This document shows, piece by piece, positions 10,624 through 22,690 of a DNA stretch of 64,000 nt (position 1 is the stretch's first letter; each line of letters begins with the position of its first letter). A program made the position numbers and the translations under genes. The notes under the pieces are model-generated. The model saw only the letters and a list, made by a program, of their open reading frames with translations, was not told where the DNA came from and searched no databases. Where the stretch lies: the NCBI GenBank assembly GCA_023055355.1, contig JALJCS010000001.1, forward strand, positions 91,993,381 to 92,057,380, written 5' to 3'. This stretch comes from Agelaius tricolor (taxonomy: Eukaryota > Chordata > Aves > Passeriformes > Icteridae).

Positions 10624-13010
10624 GGTAAGTAGAAACCTGCCAAGACACAGTAAATCTGGTCTAGAAGAGAAATTCTTCATCAGCTGAAAAGTCAACATGC
10701 AGGCTTGGGCTTGCAGACAAGGCACATCAGCAGTGGTAGGAGCTCCACGTGCCCATCAATGATTATCCAGTGGAAGCTGTGTGGAGACAGAATCAGGAGT
10801 TGAACTATTGAAGGGGGGAGGTGGGGGGAAATCCTTCCTGATGTTACCACATGGAAAACAGCACATGGTTTGGCAGATGCATGGGAAGTTTCTTGAAGGC
10901 CAATTAAAAAATTACATATGTCAATAGCTGTTGTGCAGAAACCTGTATTTTAAACCATAGAGAGTAACAAAGGTCCTGTTGCAGTCTACTGGGTAAAATT
11001 TGATTTATACCAGTTAGCAGACCCTAGAGAGCTAACCTGATACTGCCACACACTGAATGGGGTTGATGAGAAGATCCCTAGGAGGACGGTGGGGGGGTCA
11101 GATGACATGGGCTGTTTGCTTCAATATAAGTTGAAAAGAGCAAATGTGAGAAAATATTTACTCATCAAAGCAAGCACTAAGTGATTATACAGGAGGCAAC
11201 TAGGAATGGTGCTGGTCCAAGGCCGGCATTAGCCTGTTGGAGATACTTTGTCTAAGAAACTGTGTAAGCAGGCAACAAGTCAAACAGGGATTGTGGCACT
11301 GGTCTGCATATCTCCAGCACTGTTCTTTTGGTAATATGGGCAAGCAGGGTCTGAAGAGATGATTAAAGCCACTTTATCTTCCTGCAGCCAGAAAAGCCAT
11401 CTCAACTCTACAACTGTATTTTAGAGAGTGACCATGACAGGGTGCTGCCTGGTCTCAGAGGGTCTGACCACGTGGCGTGTTGGCCCAGCCACACTCACAT
11501 GGTTAAGTGTGAGGGAGAGCAGATCTGCACTTCAGTTCTGCTCTCCCTCCCTTTCCCTTGCTGCAGACTTCCTCCTGGTTTGTGTTGAAGAAAATAGAAT
11601 TTGGCTTCTGCACAGCCTGGAGAAGGGGCAGGTTTTCACTGTGGGCCAGTGGGGATGGAGGAGGTGGGTGGTCGGAGGTCTCTGTTGGGGCATCCCGGCA
11701 GGGCTGGCAGCCGTGGGGCTGCTGTGAGCCCGCCTGGCAGGACACAGCGCACTGCACTTCCCTCCCTTCCTCATGGCCTGGCCTAGTGCACAAGGGCTCC
11801 TGACCGCAGCCACGGCTTTTTTTCATGGGGAACAAAGCCCTTTTTATTTCTTTTTTTTTTTTCCTTTGGATTTGGCTGTTGGAAAGGAGCTAGAAACTAT
11901 TTGCACCAGGAAATACAGGCTGAAGAATGAGTGTGTCAGCCCGAGTCCGCTTGGCAGGGCTTCTCTGACTGCCAAAGTGAGGCAGCAGTGCGTTAGGAGG
12001 CCTGCTAATTGTCAGTGAAGACAAAATGAATAGCTGTGGATTAACTGAGAGCTTCTACTATTGTTTTTCTAGAAGAAAACTTCTTGCTTCTAGGAAAGAG
12101 CTGGGGATGGTGTTTCAGCTCAAGCACACATTTTTCTCGGTTAGACAATCAGCAGGTCTTCTGGGGCTATACAAAAATATATGGAGATTTCCAGAAATGT
12201 CCTTTGCCATTGAATTCTCATCAGTACAACGCCAAATATCAGACTGGCCAGTTTGCTTTTGGAGACTGTCATAATTACATAGCCTATAATTAAAATGTTT
12301 CTTTAATGTAAAACATGAACATACTACTGAGATGGATGTTTTAGCAAAAAGGGAACTGACTTCATGTTTTGAAGGGAAAAGGCTTGTGGTAATGGATGGT
12401 CTCTGGTGGGCAGGGAACTACAAAGCAACTCCGGGATGGCAGTGGCAAACACAAGTAAAACAGGGTGAAGCCCACCTGCTCCCCAAAACCAGGTTTAAGA
12501 TTTTGCATCATCTAAAGCAGAGATCACAATGTATCAGCTTTAAAGCAAGGCAAATCCTCCTTCACTGATAATGAAGGCCTCTGCCAGGAGAATTCTGTCT
12601 GAAAGCAAAAATCCATTTTGCACAGCCAAGAACCTCTGTACTGCCAGTAGCAAAAGGTTTTAGCATCAAGGTCCTGGAAGGGGGGCAGCTATCTACATTA
12701 TAGAGTTTGACAAAAGAGAGGCAGTATATATTTTAAATTATTTTATGCAGGCAGCTTTCATTTCTGAATCTTTATATCATTTTATATTTGTAATACTGCA
12801 GTTTCTGCTGTGTAACTGCTTAGAGAGAAGAAATAGTTCGTTCGAGTAACACGGGGACCCTTTTGGCATGGCTCAACATTTACATCTAACCTGAATGTGC
12901 AAGATTTTTTTAAGCATTAAATCTTGCAAGAGGAAGGAAAAGAAAGAAGAAAAGTTTTCCTTTTCACACCACACCAGATCTAGTTGAGACTGGATACATG
13001 GAGTAAATAC
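10624..13010. other. Unique non-coding DNA
   Basis: Moderately GC-rich in places (11430-11830) with overlapping open frames on several strands, none with a recognisable domain or with splice-site context that looks like an exon. A G-rich patch occurs at 10813-10830. No repeat family is recognised. Confidence 0.5.
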
Positions 13011-13089
13011 CAAGAGTGAAATTCTAGCCCCATTGAAGTTAATGGCAAAATTCCCATTTACTTCAGCTGGGCCAGGATTTCACCCTTTG
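13011..13089. repeat. Ancient palindromic interspersed repeat
   Basis: The two halves are imperfect inverted copies. The left arm reads CAAGAGTGAAATTCTAGCCC then CATTGAAGTTAATGG, and the reverse complement of the right arm reads CTCAAAGGGTGAAATCCTGG then CCCAGCTGAAGTAAATGGG. The core (GAAGTCAATGG facing CCATTGACTTC, flanked by TGAAATCCTGGCCCC) is a widespread amniote repeat that I remember from bird, turtle and crocodile DNA. It looks like a MITE-like relic. I cannot assign a family name. Confidence 0.65.
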
Positions 13090-14940
13090 AGTATTTCCAG
13101 CTCAACCAGAAGCAGGAAATACTGGAAAGCTCTTGACAGAGCCTGTTCTCATGGTATTTCCAGTCCAGATTTTCAGGCCTTCTTACTCTGCATTATTTTG
13201 ATCACACAGTAAAATAAGAAGGGTGTTGGGAATATGCTGTGCTAGAAATACTTCAGAAGGTAAATGTAGAAATAGAGATGAGAATGAAATTAAAAAGGGA
13301 AAAGGATGAATGAGGTGACATCATGTAGAATGTGATATAGTGAGTTTTGGGTTGACTTTATTAGCTCACTATTACATAACAGAATGGTTGTAACGTTCTG
13401 TGGAAATGACATATGAGGTGGTATACTACATTTATATAATTTTCACTGAACATAACTCCTGTGCAATGTGGAAATCAGATCTTTATCCCAAGTCACACTG
13501 TTGTGCTGTATCTGCACACAATGCCTTCCCAGAGCTCCTCAGTGCTTCTGTTACAAAATGCCTCAGGAAGGACAAAAGCAGCAGAACACACTGGTCTTTC
13601 ATGTACAGGTAATTAAAAGGAAATACAATTGCTCTGACCTGAAGGCTTCGGGCAGGAAAGGGGCTCTCTCTGCCACCATCTGTTGGTGAACAGGGGAAAG
13701 AAAGTGTGTTGGATGTTGTCATCTCAGAGACCTGCCCACCCCAGCTACACAGATGCTCCCCAGAAAAAAATTTTCTCCTTTTAGCTGCACTATCACAATG
13801 GCAATGTGGCAACACAGAGACTGCATCTGCATGCATCCCTACTCAGAACTCCCCTGTGTGTTTCAGAGGGCTGTCTTACACCAGTACAAACTGTGTCAGC
13901 CCATCAGTGAAAGGAACAGGAAAGAGTTAAAGGAAAGATGCCCAGAGCAATGTTTGGCTTCAGGTGTGCCTCCCCAAGGGATCCTGTGCACCCAGCAAAA
14001 CTTCCTAGTGTCCCAATATGAACCCAGTCTCTTCCTGCCATGGTGTTTCACTTTGATATGCCTTGCTGCCTTTCTCATGGTTTTCCTAAAACCAGACATT
14101 AGGAATTGCCTCCTTGACTCAAGATTTCATCTGCATTCCCATAGGCCACAATGCACCCTAAGTGCTATTCTGACTTTCTTCTCGAAAGGGTGGCTCCAGG
14201 ATTCACGTTTCTCTTTCCCTCTCCCATCTTGCCCTCACTCTACAAACTCTAATTTCTGTAGGGAACTTGCCTTTGGGATGGAAGCATTGTCTTTATCTAA
14301 TCACAGGGCTATTTGTTACAGCAGAATAGTCAGTTCAGGGGTCTTTGGATATTCTAAGTGTCCATAATGTCCCTCATGTTCCCGCTGATTTTCAATAAAT
14401 GTCATGTTGCAAAAATCTCCATCTGCCAGATAACTTCCTCCTAATTATCCACCAAACACAGGCAAAATCAATATGCCAGGGTTAGTCTCAGGCAAACTTA
14501 GGAAGCATTCCCTAGGCATGAAGATTATGCCTGCCAGAGCTCACATCAGGGTTTTGGCCTTCACTAGCCACTGAGAGTAGCCACAGTGAATCTTACTGGA
14601 TAAAGAAAAGGCATTGATGGACATGTCATTCTGTCATTTATTGAGCTACTTATTTTCCAGCACCAATAATTGATACAATTTCTAGAACATTCAGTCTTGA
14701 TTTAAAGATATGAAAAGCCAGATTATCCCTGATCTTAGTAAGTATTTTCTGAACAATAATTGTGAAAAAGCAATTGTTTTTTCCAGTTTTCATTTCCCTG
14801 TCTTTCAAGCTTCCAGCAATTTGTTCTGGCCATGCCTTTCTTTGGTTCTTTAGTAAGTGGAATGTAAGTAAACCACCAGTTTCTCCTGGTGAATGTATTA
14901 CCCAGTGTAATCAAGTGGCTTCTCAAGTCTTCTTCTTGAT
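13090..14940. other. Unique non-coding DNA
   Basis: Contains the longest open frame of the window (13753-14367, 204 codons, plus strand), but its translation shows no recognisable domain and competing frames overlap it on both strands. I see no transposon. Confidence 0.5.
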
Positions 14941-14948
14941 AACTTAAA

Positions 14949-15115
14949 CAGATTGAATTCTTTGAGTGCTTCAGTGTGGGGCGCTTTCTTCAGTCTCTGA
15001 ATCATTTTTACGGCTCTCTTCTGCACCTTCTCCAGTTTTTCAATATCCTTTTTTATAATGTGAACATCAGCAGCCTGTATGGTGCTGGAGTATCTGATTA
15101 ATAGGCTGTAGATAA
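14949..15115 (-). mobile_element. Old CR1 LINE fragment (ORF2 C-terminal part)
   Basis: The minus strand of 15054-14949 translates in one frame to KKDIEKLEKVQKRAVKMIQ and continues through a LKEFNL word. This matches the segment just after the reverse transcriptase core of CR1/L3-type LINEs. Upstream, to about 15115, similarity is weaker. The 3' tail is missing, so it is an internal, 5'- and 3'-truncated relic. Confidence 0.8.
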
Positions 15116-15910
15116 ATTTCTTGGTCTGCTTTCTGAAGCCTGCACTGAGTTCTCTTTTACCTCAAGTAAAATCTTTGCCATTCCCTCACAGGCAGGAGGT
15201 TGATCTGCATGATCTGTGGCAAGCAGGGGCAAATGTGCCCTGCCTTCAGTGATGCAGCCAGCTATGGGCTGTCTCAAACCCAGCCAGGTTTGAGCCAGGT
15301 CTGACTCAGTGAGCACAGAAATATGCTCTGGTTCACAAGCCTGTCTAGAGGCTGCTCCTATTAGCTTGGGTTCTGCTCCAGGCTAACCTGGTGACACAGT
15401 TTTTGGGCAGAGCATAGGGAGAGCTAGTTCCTGCCTGGCAGAAGGGTATGGGCAGGTTCTTAGGGGTTTTTTTGTCCTAATACCGAGGGCAGAGACTATA
15501 ATCTGTTAAGGTATTTAGTGGTGAAGGTATTTAGAAAAAGAAAATTTAAGGAAAGCTATTTAGTGAGCCTTGAAATGTTGGGCGAATAAGCTTATTTCTC
15601 TTTAAAAGGATGCCAGGTTTATTGCTGCTGACAGCACCTGGCAAAACTCTTACAAAACTGCATAACATGAGTGGAACTCCCTGATTTTTGTTAGACTTTT
15701 TGTTGGTAGAAGGCTTGCATAAAAGGATTGTGACTCTCTAGGTTCAGACTACACATTCACTTATTTAACAGAGCAGGATGACACAAGTTCCTATTTCAAA
15801 GAAATCCTGACATGACTTTCATTGCTAAAATAGCCTTTAATTTTTTCATATAGCTGCAACTTAAAAAAAAAAAGGTGGAAGAAATGATAGCAGCTATTCT
15901 TCATAAAAGG
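15116..15910. other. Unique non-coding DNA
   Basis: No exon or further CR1 sequence is recognised. An A run near 15862-15871 precedes a short tandem duplication. Confidence 0.5.
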
Positions 15911-15958
15911 TACAACCCGTATGTGAGAGAACAATACAACCCATATGTGAGAGAACAG
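15911..15958. repeat. 24-bp tandem duplication
   Basis: Two adjacent 24-base copies beginning TACAACCC and ending TGAGAGAACA plus one base, differing at two positions (G/A in the middle, A/G at the end). The few differences indicate a fairly recent local duplication. Confidence 0.95.
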
Positions 15959-18065
15959 TTCACAGGGCTGTCAGAAAAAAGAGGTGAAGGGACTGTTTTT
16001 AAACAGCACAGTTAGAGATGAACAAGGTACCTGGAGAGCAGATCCCTTTACCAGAGTGCTGGGGCAGAGATGGCCTTGGGTTGTTGCTGTGCCCATCCCT
16101 CTTGGGATGTCTGTGGCACTGCAGCCAAGGAAGAGCCACACCTCTAATGACAGTGGCTCCTCAGACCTCATCTGCCACACCTGCTGCTGCAGACACTGGG
16201 CTGAATTTAGAGATGCAGGACAGGGCCCTGAGAGGAGACAAGAAATTAAGACAAAAAGTGCTTTAGCCTCCCACAGTAGGGAGAATAGTGGTTCTGATTA
16301 TGCTGATAAGAGTCAGGAGTCTGAGGAGAGCAGACTCACCCTAGGAATAACTGAAGGGAAAAAAAAGACATGTATGGACATGGTGGGGCAAAAGGAAGAG
16401 CAGGGAGCTTAAACATAGAAAGGTGCCCTCCAAGAACTGGAGAGGTCTGAGGCAGCAGTGGGCTGCTGTGTTAGTGTTTCTTGTTAAAAAGATTTAAAGG
16501 AGGAGCATGCCTGCCCACCCTGACAGCCTGAAATCTGTGGCTCTGAGGAGTGAAGCTGACTTGCATCCACAGCATGCCAACTCTGGGGGTAAAAGATGGA
16601 AGGTGCTCCTTTTCTCTGACTCAAAAATATACAGTAGGCAAGAGTGTGCCTTAAAACACAACCACAAACTGTGATAAAACCAGCCCAAAGCCAAGACCAA
16701 ACTTTTTTGGACATGGAGGCCTCTATTAACATAAGAGATGAAAACCAGAATCTCATCTGGTCAATCTACCCCCCATTAAAAGCCAGTTTCAGGAAACCCA
16801 AGTCCTCCCCCTCACTGGGAGGGCTTGGGCTCAACCTGCCTGGATTAGGAATGCAGCTATCAGCTCATGAGATGAAGATTGATGTGCTTCTGATCCTAGA
16901 TGCAGGGTTTAATATGAGGGCAATTTCTGTGGGCAAGCCAGATGCTCGGTCGACACTGAATGAGAAGGAGCTCAGGAACAGCTCTGCCTCTGTTGTGCTT
17001 TTCCACTGCAGGATCATTACAGTTGAAGTTTATCCCTCAGTGCACTCCCAGACAATTTGCTGGTTTTGTCCAGTCCTCCTTAGTTAATAATTTATTTTCC
17101 CCTCAGATATTTCCATGTACATGCTTGTTACATCTAAACACATTCCTGAAGATGTCTACTTTCCTGGTATAGAAAAGTGTAAGAGTATTGAATGATAGTA
17201 TGGGACTTAGTTCCTTAAAGTGAGCCACAATGAAGGTATTGGTGCAGGATGTTTGAACTCTTGCCTGTGAATGATGGTGGGGGTTTTAATTTTATTTGTG
17301 GCACATACAAACACAAGCACATCTGTAGGCAAGACCTGCAGTCATTCTCAACAAGTGATTTTAGCAGCTCCCCTCCCTCTTCATTCAGGTGGAGAGGGAT
17401 CTGTCTCTGCTATGACTATCACCTAATAAATGAGCTAGAGGCCTTGCACAGGGCAGCTTTTGGATTTTTGGAATTGGTGTGCCTTGTGAAGCCTCAAAGA
17501 TGCTTGTTGAGTTGGGGGATTTGGAGTGAAACTTCATGCAACTAAACCATGGTTTTTAGAAACAACCTCATTGGTTTTACATAACAGAAGTTCTCATCCA
17601 AATCTAGGTTGCTTGGTCTTTTAGAGAGTTGTTTAAACTTAATTTTTTTTTCTGGATGGACTTTAAAAAGCTACCTTGGTTAGGGAATTATTCAATTTGT
17701 TAATTTTTGTTGCACTGTATTTCAGAAGAGGATAGACTGGGAGGCTTTTCATGCACCTGATCTGATTTAGAAACAAAATTCAAAGACCTCATGGGAGGTA
17801 GGTAGAACATTTCTCTGTCAAAAATTCATAGCCTCTAGACATTCAAAACTGTTTTTCTTTTTTGAAAGGTTTTTATTTTAATGCTTTCTATCAAATTTTA
17901 AAAATATTCTTCTGTCTTAATACCTTTAGCCTGAATTAAGAAGAAAACTTTTGTTCATCTCTTAGGAGAACTATCCTATTTTCTGTCAACTTCTGCAATT
18001 TGAAAACAGAAACTAAACTCTTCTATTCTAAAGGAAAGGGATTCTGCCAAATCTTCCCCCCTGTC
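15959..18065. other. Unique non-coding DNA
   Basis: Open frames of 142 and 147 codons on the plus strand (15984-16412, 16644-17087) show no domain and have no matching splice structure. No transposon is recognised. Confidence 0.5.
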
Positions 18066-18083
18066 TTTTTTTTTTTTTTTTTT
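18066..18083. repeat. Poly-T run (18)
   Basis: A continuous run of 18 T bases. No retroposed gene is recognisable on the side where the copy would lie if this were the poly-A tail of a minus-strand insertion. Confidence 0.9.
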
Positions 18084-19229
18084 GTATCAACAGTCTCAAG
18101 GTTTGACTTGGATAGCTCTTTTTTATTATTTTTCTGGAAGAGGCCAGATATTTTTTCCAAAAACATATGCATTGCTACTAATAGTTTGGCTTTCATGCAG
18201 CAGGATTTTTCAATAAAAATACCTGAATTATTCCAACAACTATTAAGGATATTTATTTGCCTCCAATTCTCCTTCATCTCTTGAACAAAAAGCTTTCAAG
18301 ACTTTTTGAATGCAGAATGAGTTCACAGCTGGCCTCCTCCTGCTGTTTGTTTTTAAGAAATAATGCGTGAATATTGTATTATTTGTAAGATCATAATGCT
18401 CAGATTATGGCTGGTACAGATTAGTGCCATTGCTAAAATTGGCAGCATGCTCTAACTCAAGCTGAGCACCTCAGCAAGTCCTGCAGAGAGTCATGTGAAG
18501 TGACATGGAGCTGGGACTTTCTAGATTTCTGCTAAGCTTTGCACTTCTTTTATTTCATCATCATCTGGGGAAACAAAATAGTTCTGTTTGGGAAGCAGTA
18601 GCATGATCAAGCTGCCTTATAGATAATGTGATGATTGAACCTGGAGGCAAACATGGCAGCTGAAAAGAAGGTTCGGTGTGTTTGTTTGGTACTACCTTAT
18701 TTTAAGATTCTTTTGTAAAAAGAAAGACTTCAAGGTCCTCATTTAGAAGGATGACATGAATATATGATAGCAGTAATTACAGCTGGAAAAAGTAATTTAT
18801 CAGCTTAGCTCCAGAAACACTTGATTTTCCTCCTCTTTCTCATCTGGTTCCCACTTCAAACTTGATGCCTTTCCAGGACAGACCATTTTTTTGTCTTTTA
18901 TTATAAATATTCTACATTCCTTTTTCTTCTTTTCAAGGACATGTGTTGTCTTAGAAGTTTGTGTCACCAGTCAAAATAATGCCATTGCTTCTGAAAATAT
19001 TTTCATTTTCTGACATGTACGGAGGTGCCACAAAGCAGTGCTGACAACTTCATCTCTTGCATTCCACAAATCTTATCAAGATATATCATCAGAAAACCAC
19101 ACGGGCTATATCCGGGCTCTGACAAACCTGAAACATAGCCTGCCAGCCACAGATAAGGCTTGAAAGGTTGGTCAGTGAAAAGGTGATAACAGCAACAAGG
19201 ATCAAATGCATGTACAACTTCACCTTTAG
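18084..19229. other. Unique AT-rich non-coding DNA
   Basis: No exon, repeat family or RNA gene is recognised. Confidence 0.5.
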
Positions 19230-19470
19230 ACAGCTGTGGTTTTTGGCTGAGTCACGACGCTGGAGAAATCTTTGCTCTGCCTTTGCCCATACCCCGACAT
19301 CTGCGTGCTGCAGGTCGGACACACAGCATGGCCACGACAAGGGCCAGAGGTGGCCCACGTTTGGGGAGAAGCCCTGAGCAAATGTAAACCTCATGGGTCA
19401 CGAGAAGCACCGAAAAGCTCCACTGAAAGCCCGGCGCTTTGTTCGAGGGATCAAAAGGATTGTGGTGCTT
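19230..19470. promoter_or_regulatory. Candidate conserved non-coding block
   Basis: A GC-richer island with many retained CpGs (for example in TCACGACGCT, CCCCGACATC, CAGGTCGGAC, CCACGACAAG, CACGTTTGGG, CCCGGCGC) in an otherwise CpG-depleted region. It has short overlapping open frames on both strands but none recognisable. CpG retention suggests hypomethylation or selection. The regulatory role is inferred. Confidence 0.3.
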
Positions 19471-20109
19471 TGTTCTTCTAAACGTGGAGAAAAATTGCAA
19501 AATGCCGCAACAGAAATAATAAATGCATCCCATTCCTTTCCCCTGAAAACCTCCTACAGGAGGTCTTGCCACCTTTTTTAGTCCTCAGAGGAAAAATGTG
19601 AAACAAAAATAAAACTACTCAAAACGATTCCACAAAACAGTAAACTGGCTCTGTACTTATTTTTGGTTAATCTTGGGATTTAAACATATCACTATAATCG
19701 TAAAAAAAATGGAGTTCTTAAAAAAGAATTTATAATCATTTGCTTAATGGTGCTTTCCCCATGCCATCCGTTTCCAAACAAAGCTTAGTTTATGGCTATC
19801 ATAAGAGATTATGTTCCCTTACAGTTGCAGTATTTCTTCTATAATGATTTATTTTAAAGGGCTTCACCATGATAGCTCTCCAACTTTGTTCCTTCCTGTA
19901 TATCACTGTTCAGGGTCAAAAGCTGGAAAAAGGGCTGGTCCCAGAGGCCTAACATATTTCACCAGTGGAGACTCTGGCTTTTCACTTCTCCTTCTCTCCT
20001 CATCACTTTATGCTTAAAGAATAACAGATGTGGAAACATTTAGAAAAGAACTAATTGAATTTCACATAACACAATTTAGCATTGTTTGAGGAAGTACCTA
20101 AATCAACAG
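19471..20109. other. Unique AT-rich non-coding DNA
   Basis: Short A and T runs, no exon and no recognisable repeat. Confidence 0.5.
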
Positions 20110-20510
20110 CACATTTTCTGAAAGGCCCAGCGTTGCCTAATTAGAACACCAAACGTGTGACTAATTGGCCACACTTACACCAAAGGCTCTGTCGCAGATG
20201 AACGGCTGCCTATTCATCTTAGCTAAACTTAGGCCAGCGGTTTGGCTGTGAGGTAACTGTGGTTGTTTTAAATGAGCTGTGCCAAACATAACGGGGAAAT
20301 TCAGCTATGGTAGGAGAACAAATCCATGTAAGAGCAGAGGAGTAATCAGGACGCTTACGCTCCGGCAGCACCCGGAGGATTACCAGGAGATTATCAGCAC
20401 ATAAATTATTGGATTCTTTGTGCTCCGTAATTGGGAAACTTAATAGCCTGCTCTTTATCATGTCTACTCCATTGTCTTTAAAAGCTCAGCATCTAATTAA
20501 AAAGTAAACT
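20110..20510. promoter_or_regulatory. Candidate developmental enhancer block
   Basis: Contains TAATTA homeodomain cores at 20138-20143 and 20494-20499, CTAATTGG near 20161, and retained CpGs around 20190-20370 (TGTCGCAG, GAACGGC, CAGCGG, ACGCTTACGCTCCGG). There is no transposon signature and no convincing frame. The mix of AT-rich homeobox words and preserved CpGs is typical of deeply conserved non-coding elements. This is inference from texture. Confidence 0.35.
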
Positions 20511-20640
20511 GATATTATCAGGAAAGGCTCCACTCTGCCCAGCTCTTTCCACTGCTGGGTCTGTTTTTTGCATGCAACAGGATGCTTTCTTTTCTTCCTT
20601 CTCTTCCTTATTTCTTTCCATGCCTGCTTTTTCTCTTCTC

Positions 20641-20740
20641 TCTTTTCTTTTCTTTTCTTTTCTTTTCTTTTCTTTTCTTTTCTTTTCTTTTCTTTTCTTT
20701 TCTTTTCTTTTCTTTTCTTTTCTTTTCTTTTCTTTTCTTT
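20641..20740. repeat. (TCTTT)20 pentanucleotide array
   Basis: Exactly 100 bases made of 20 uninterrupted copies of the pentamer, set in a longer pyrimidine-rich tract (about 20584-20790). The minus strand is homopurine and gives a Lys/Glu/Arg-rich spurious open frame. Perfect copies imply active slippage, so its length is probably polymorphic and may be misassembled. Confidence 0.97.
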
Positions 20741-20790
20741 CCCTTCCTCCTTACCTCCTCCCCTCCCTCCTTTCCACATTCCTTCCTTCC

Positions 20791-22299
20791 ATTTGTATTT
20801 TCTTGGTAGATCCAGCCACCTTAAAGAAATGAAGATCATTGTGCTAAACTGTTTCATACTGGAACATGGCATTGGCACTGTAAGGATGCCTGGTTATGCA
20901 TGTTGCTTTTTAATTGTTTCCTATAAAAAAGGTATCAGCTTGAAAATAAGCACAAAAACTGTGGGATTTGGGGAATAGGATTAGATGGTTTCACCCATAC
21001 CTTCTAACATCCCCAATTTTAGGTAGGACCACTGGATGTTTTATAAACAGGTTCTGAGAAATCCAGCACCCCAAGATTATTGGTTTTTTTTTGTCTTTAT
21101 TTAACCATTACCACAGCCTTCTTACCTCTATACCTTCTGGTAGTTCTGAAAGATGACTCCTCTTCCCCAGCACAATATCCCTGCAGCCTCCTGTCTATGG
21201 TCCTGGTTGTGTTCTTGTGGTGCCTGGCATAGGGGCAAAGCTCCCCACACACATAATCCCCATCCTGCAAGCAGCTGAGGGCTTTTAGCCATGTGCTGGA
21301 GAGCAGTCAGGGGAGATGCAGCTGGGACCCCCTGTGCTGCCCTCTTGCCCCAATTTACCCTCCTCAGTGTAGCCTGCCCTGGACACACAAGCTGACTGGC
21401 TCTGCTGACCCCAAATACTGGGGGGAATGACAGGGCCCGAACAGAGGACTTGGTGGGGAGGTGCAGGAGGCAGCTGCATGTTTTGTTTGCCTGAAGGCCT
21501 GGGAGAGCTCTTGTGGCCTGCACAACCCCTTCTGGTCACAGTACTCATACACTCTACTGGTTTGAAGGAAATTTATTTCCTCGACTTGTGCATCACATAA
21601 ATAAGAGAGGGGGTAGAGCTGCTGAGTTTGCAAAGCTCTTTGTTTAGCATTCCTTGAGTGATAATTTGTGGATTGCTGCTGATGGGAAAGCTGCTCTAGA
21701 AAATCTGAAGCTTCCAGAAAAAGATGGAAGAGATATTGTGCAAAATGATGGAAGTTTCAGATGAGTGCAGTAGCTGTCTTGCTCTGAAACCCTACCTGCA
21801 TTTCTTAGCTGTCTGCTTTTTCTCTTGATAGGGTTCCTTTGCCCCACCTCTCTCTCTCTCTCACTAAATTTTAAGGACAGATGTCGTCCTTTCACATAAA
21901 CTTGTTGTGTAACAGAGGTGAAAAGAGCACCAGAACATCAGTACATGTTGCAGTGGACAAGCTGCCATCCAGCTCCCACCATGGAAGACAAGGGCAGCCT
22001 TGGCCCCCCTAGCAGAGTCCAAGAAGTTCAGAGAGGAGAGAGGCAGCCTGTACCTGCCTCATACAAACAAAGCCTGTACAGGGAAAATAGTTTTACCTAA
22101 GAGGAAATGGCTGCAGACTGACACAGGAACGAGGAGAGAGAGGGATTCTGAGTTAGGCCAAGTTCATTTCTGGGGTAGGAGTCCATTTTTGTTTCCCCCT
22201 GTGTTCAGAGGAGTTATTTGGCTGGCATAACTAGTTTAAGTATGTGTTACCTAAAGCAAAAAATAATGGAAATGAAAATTTAATAGGCCACTAAATTAG
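20791..22299. other. Unique non-coding DNA
   Basis: A GC-richer part (21130-21560) carries open frames on the minus strand without recognisable domains. A short CT dinucleotide run lies at 21848-21862. No transposon is recognised. Confidence 0.5.
21848..21862. repeat. (CT)n dinucleotide run
   Basis: About seven copies of the dinucleotide, uninterrupted. Confidence 0.85.
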
Positions 22300-22690
22300 G
22301 AAAGAAATTTAAGAAATCATCTAAACCATTGTTCTGTCCATATCTAGGTAATCAGATGTAAATATTTGCTTAAAATCCTTCTATATCAGGTCTCTACTAC
22401 TACCTGCAGGTAGCAAGGGAATTTTAAAAATGTTTTACCTCAACCTTTCCTGAAAGTAGTGAATCCTTTTATTTTTATGTCTCATCTATCATGGACATGA
22501 ACATCAGAAGCCTTCTTCCTCTTTGCAGTGGTGCTTTACATATTTGAAAATCATTAGCATGTCCTGTCTTCACAGGACTAAACAACTCCATTCATTCATC
22601 TTTCTTTAGGGGTCATGTTTTTTCTAGTCCTCTGGTCAGCCCCTTTGCTTTCTTCCCTACTCCCATGCCGTGCAACTATGATCTTTCAGT
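22300..22690 (-). mobile_element. Old CR1 LINE fragment (3' region)
   Basis: On the minus strand the order of words follows the 3' part of old CR1 copies: an RGLEK-like segment near 22640, an ELFS-like segment near 22590, then the downstream part that usually surrounds TCATCTAGTC and CCATATCTAG (here AAATCATCTAAACC and CCATATCTAGG near 22315-22350). Every block is mutated and the frame is broken. The boundaries are approximate. Confidence 0.55.

Noticed and set aside
13753..14367. Longest open frame (204 codons, plus strand) as a gene
   Set aside because: No recognisable domain, competing frames on both strands, and about the length chance allows in 64 kb.
15911..15958. CRISPR-like or satellite array
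   Set aside because: Only two adjacent copies with no spacer, and the genome is eukaryotic.
15984..17087. Two plus-strand frames of 142 and 147 codons as a possible retroviral or host coding piece
   Set aside because: No catalytic or structural motif, no LTR flanks, and different frames with stops between.
20486..20978. Lys/Glu-rich and Phe/Leu-rich frames
   Set aside because: Produced by the TCTTT pentamer array on either strand.
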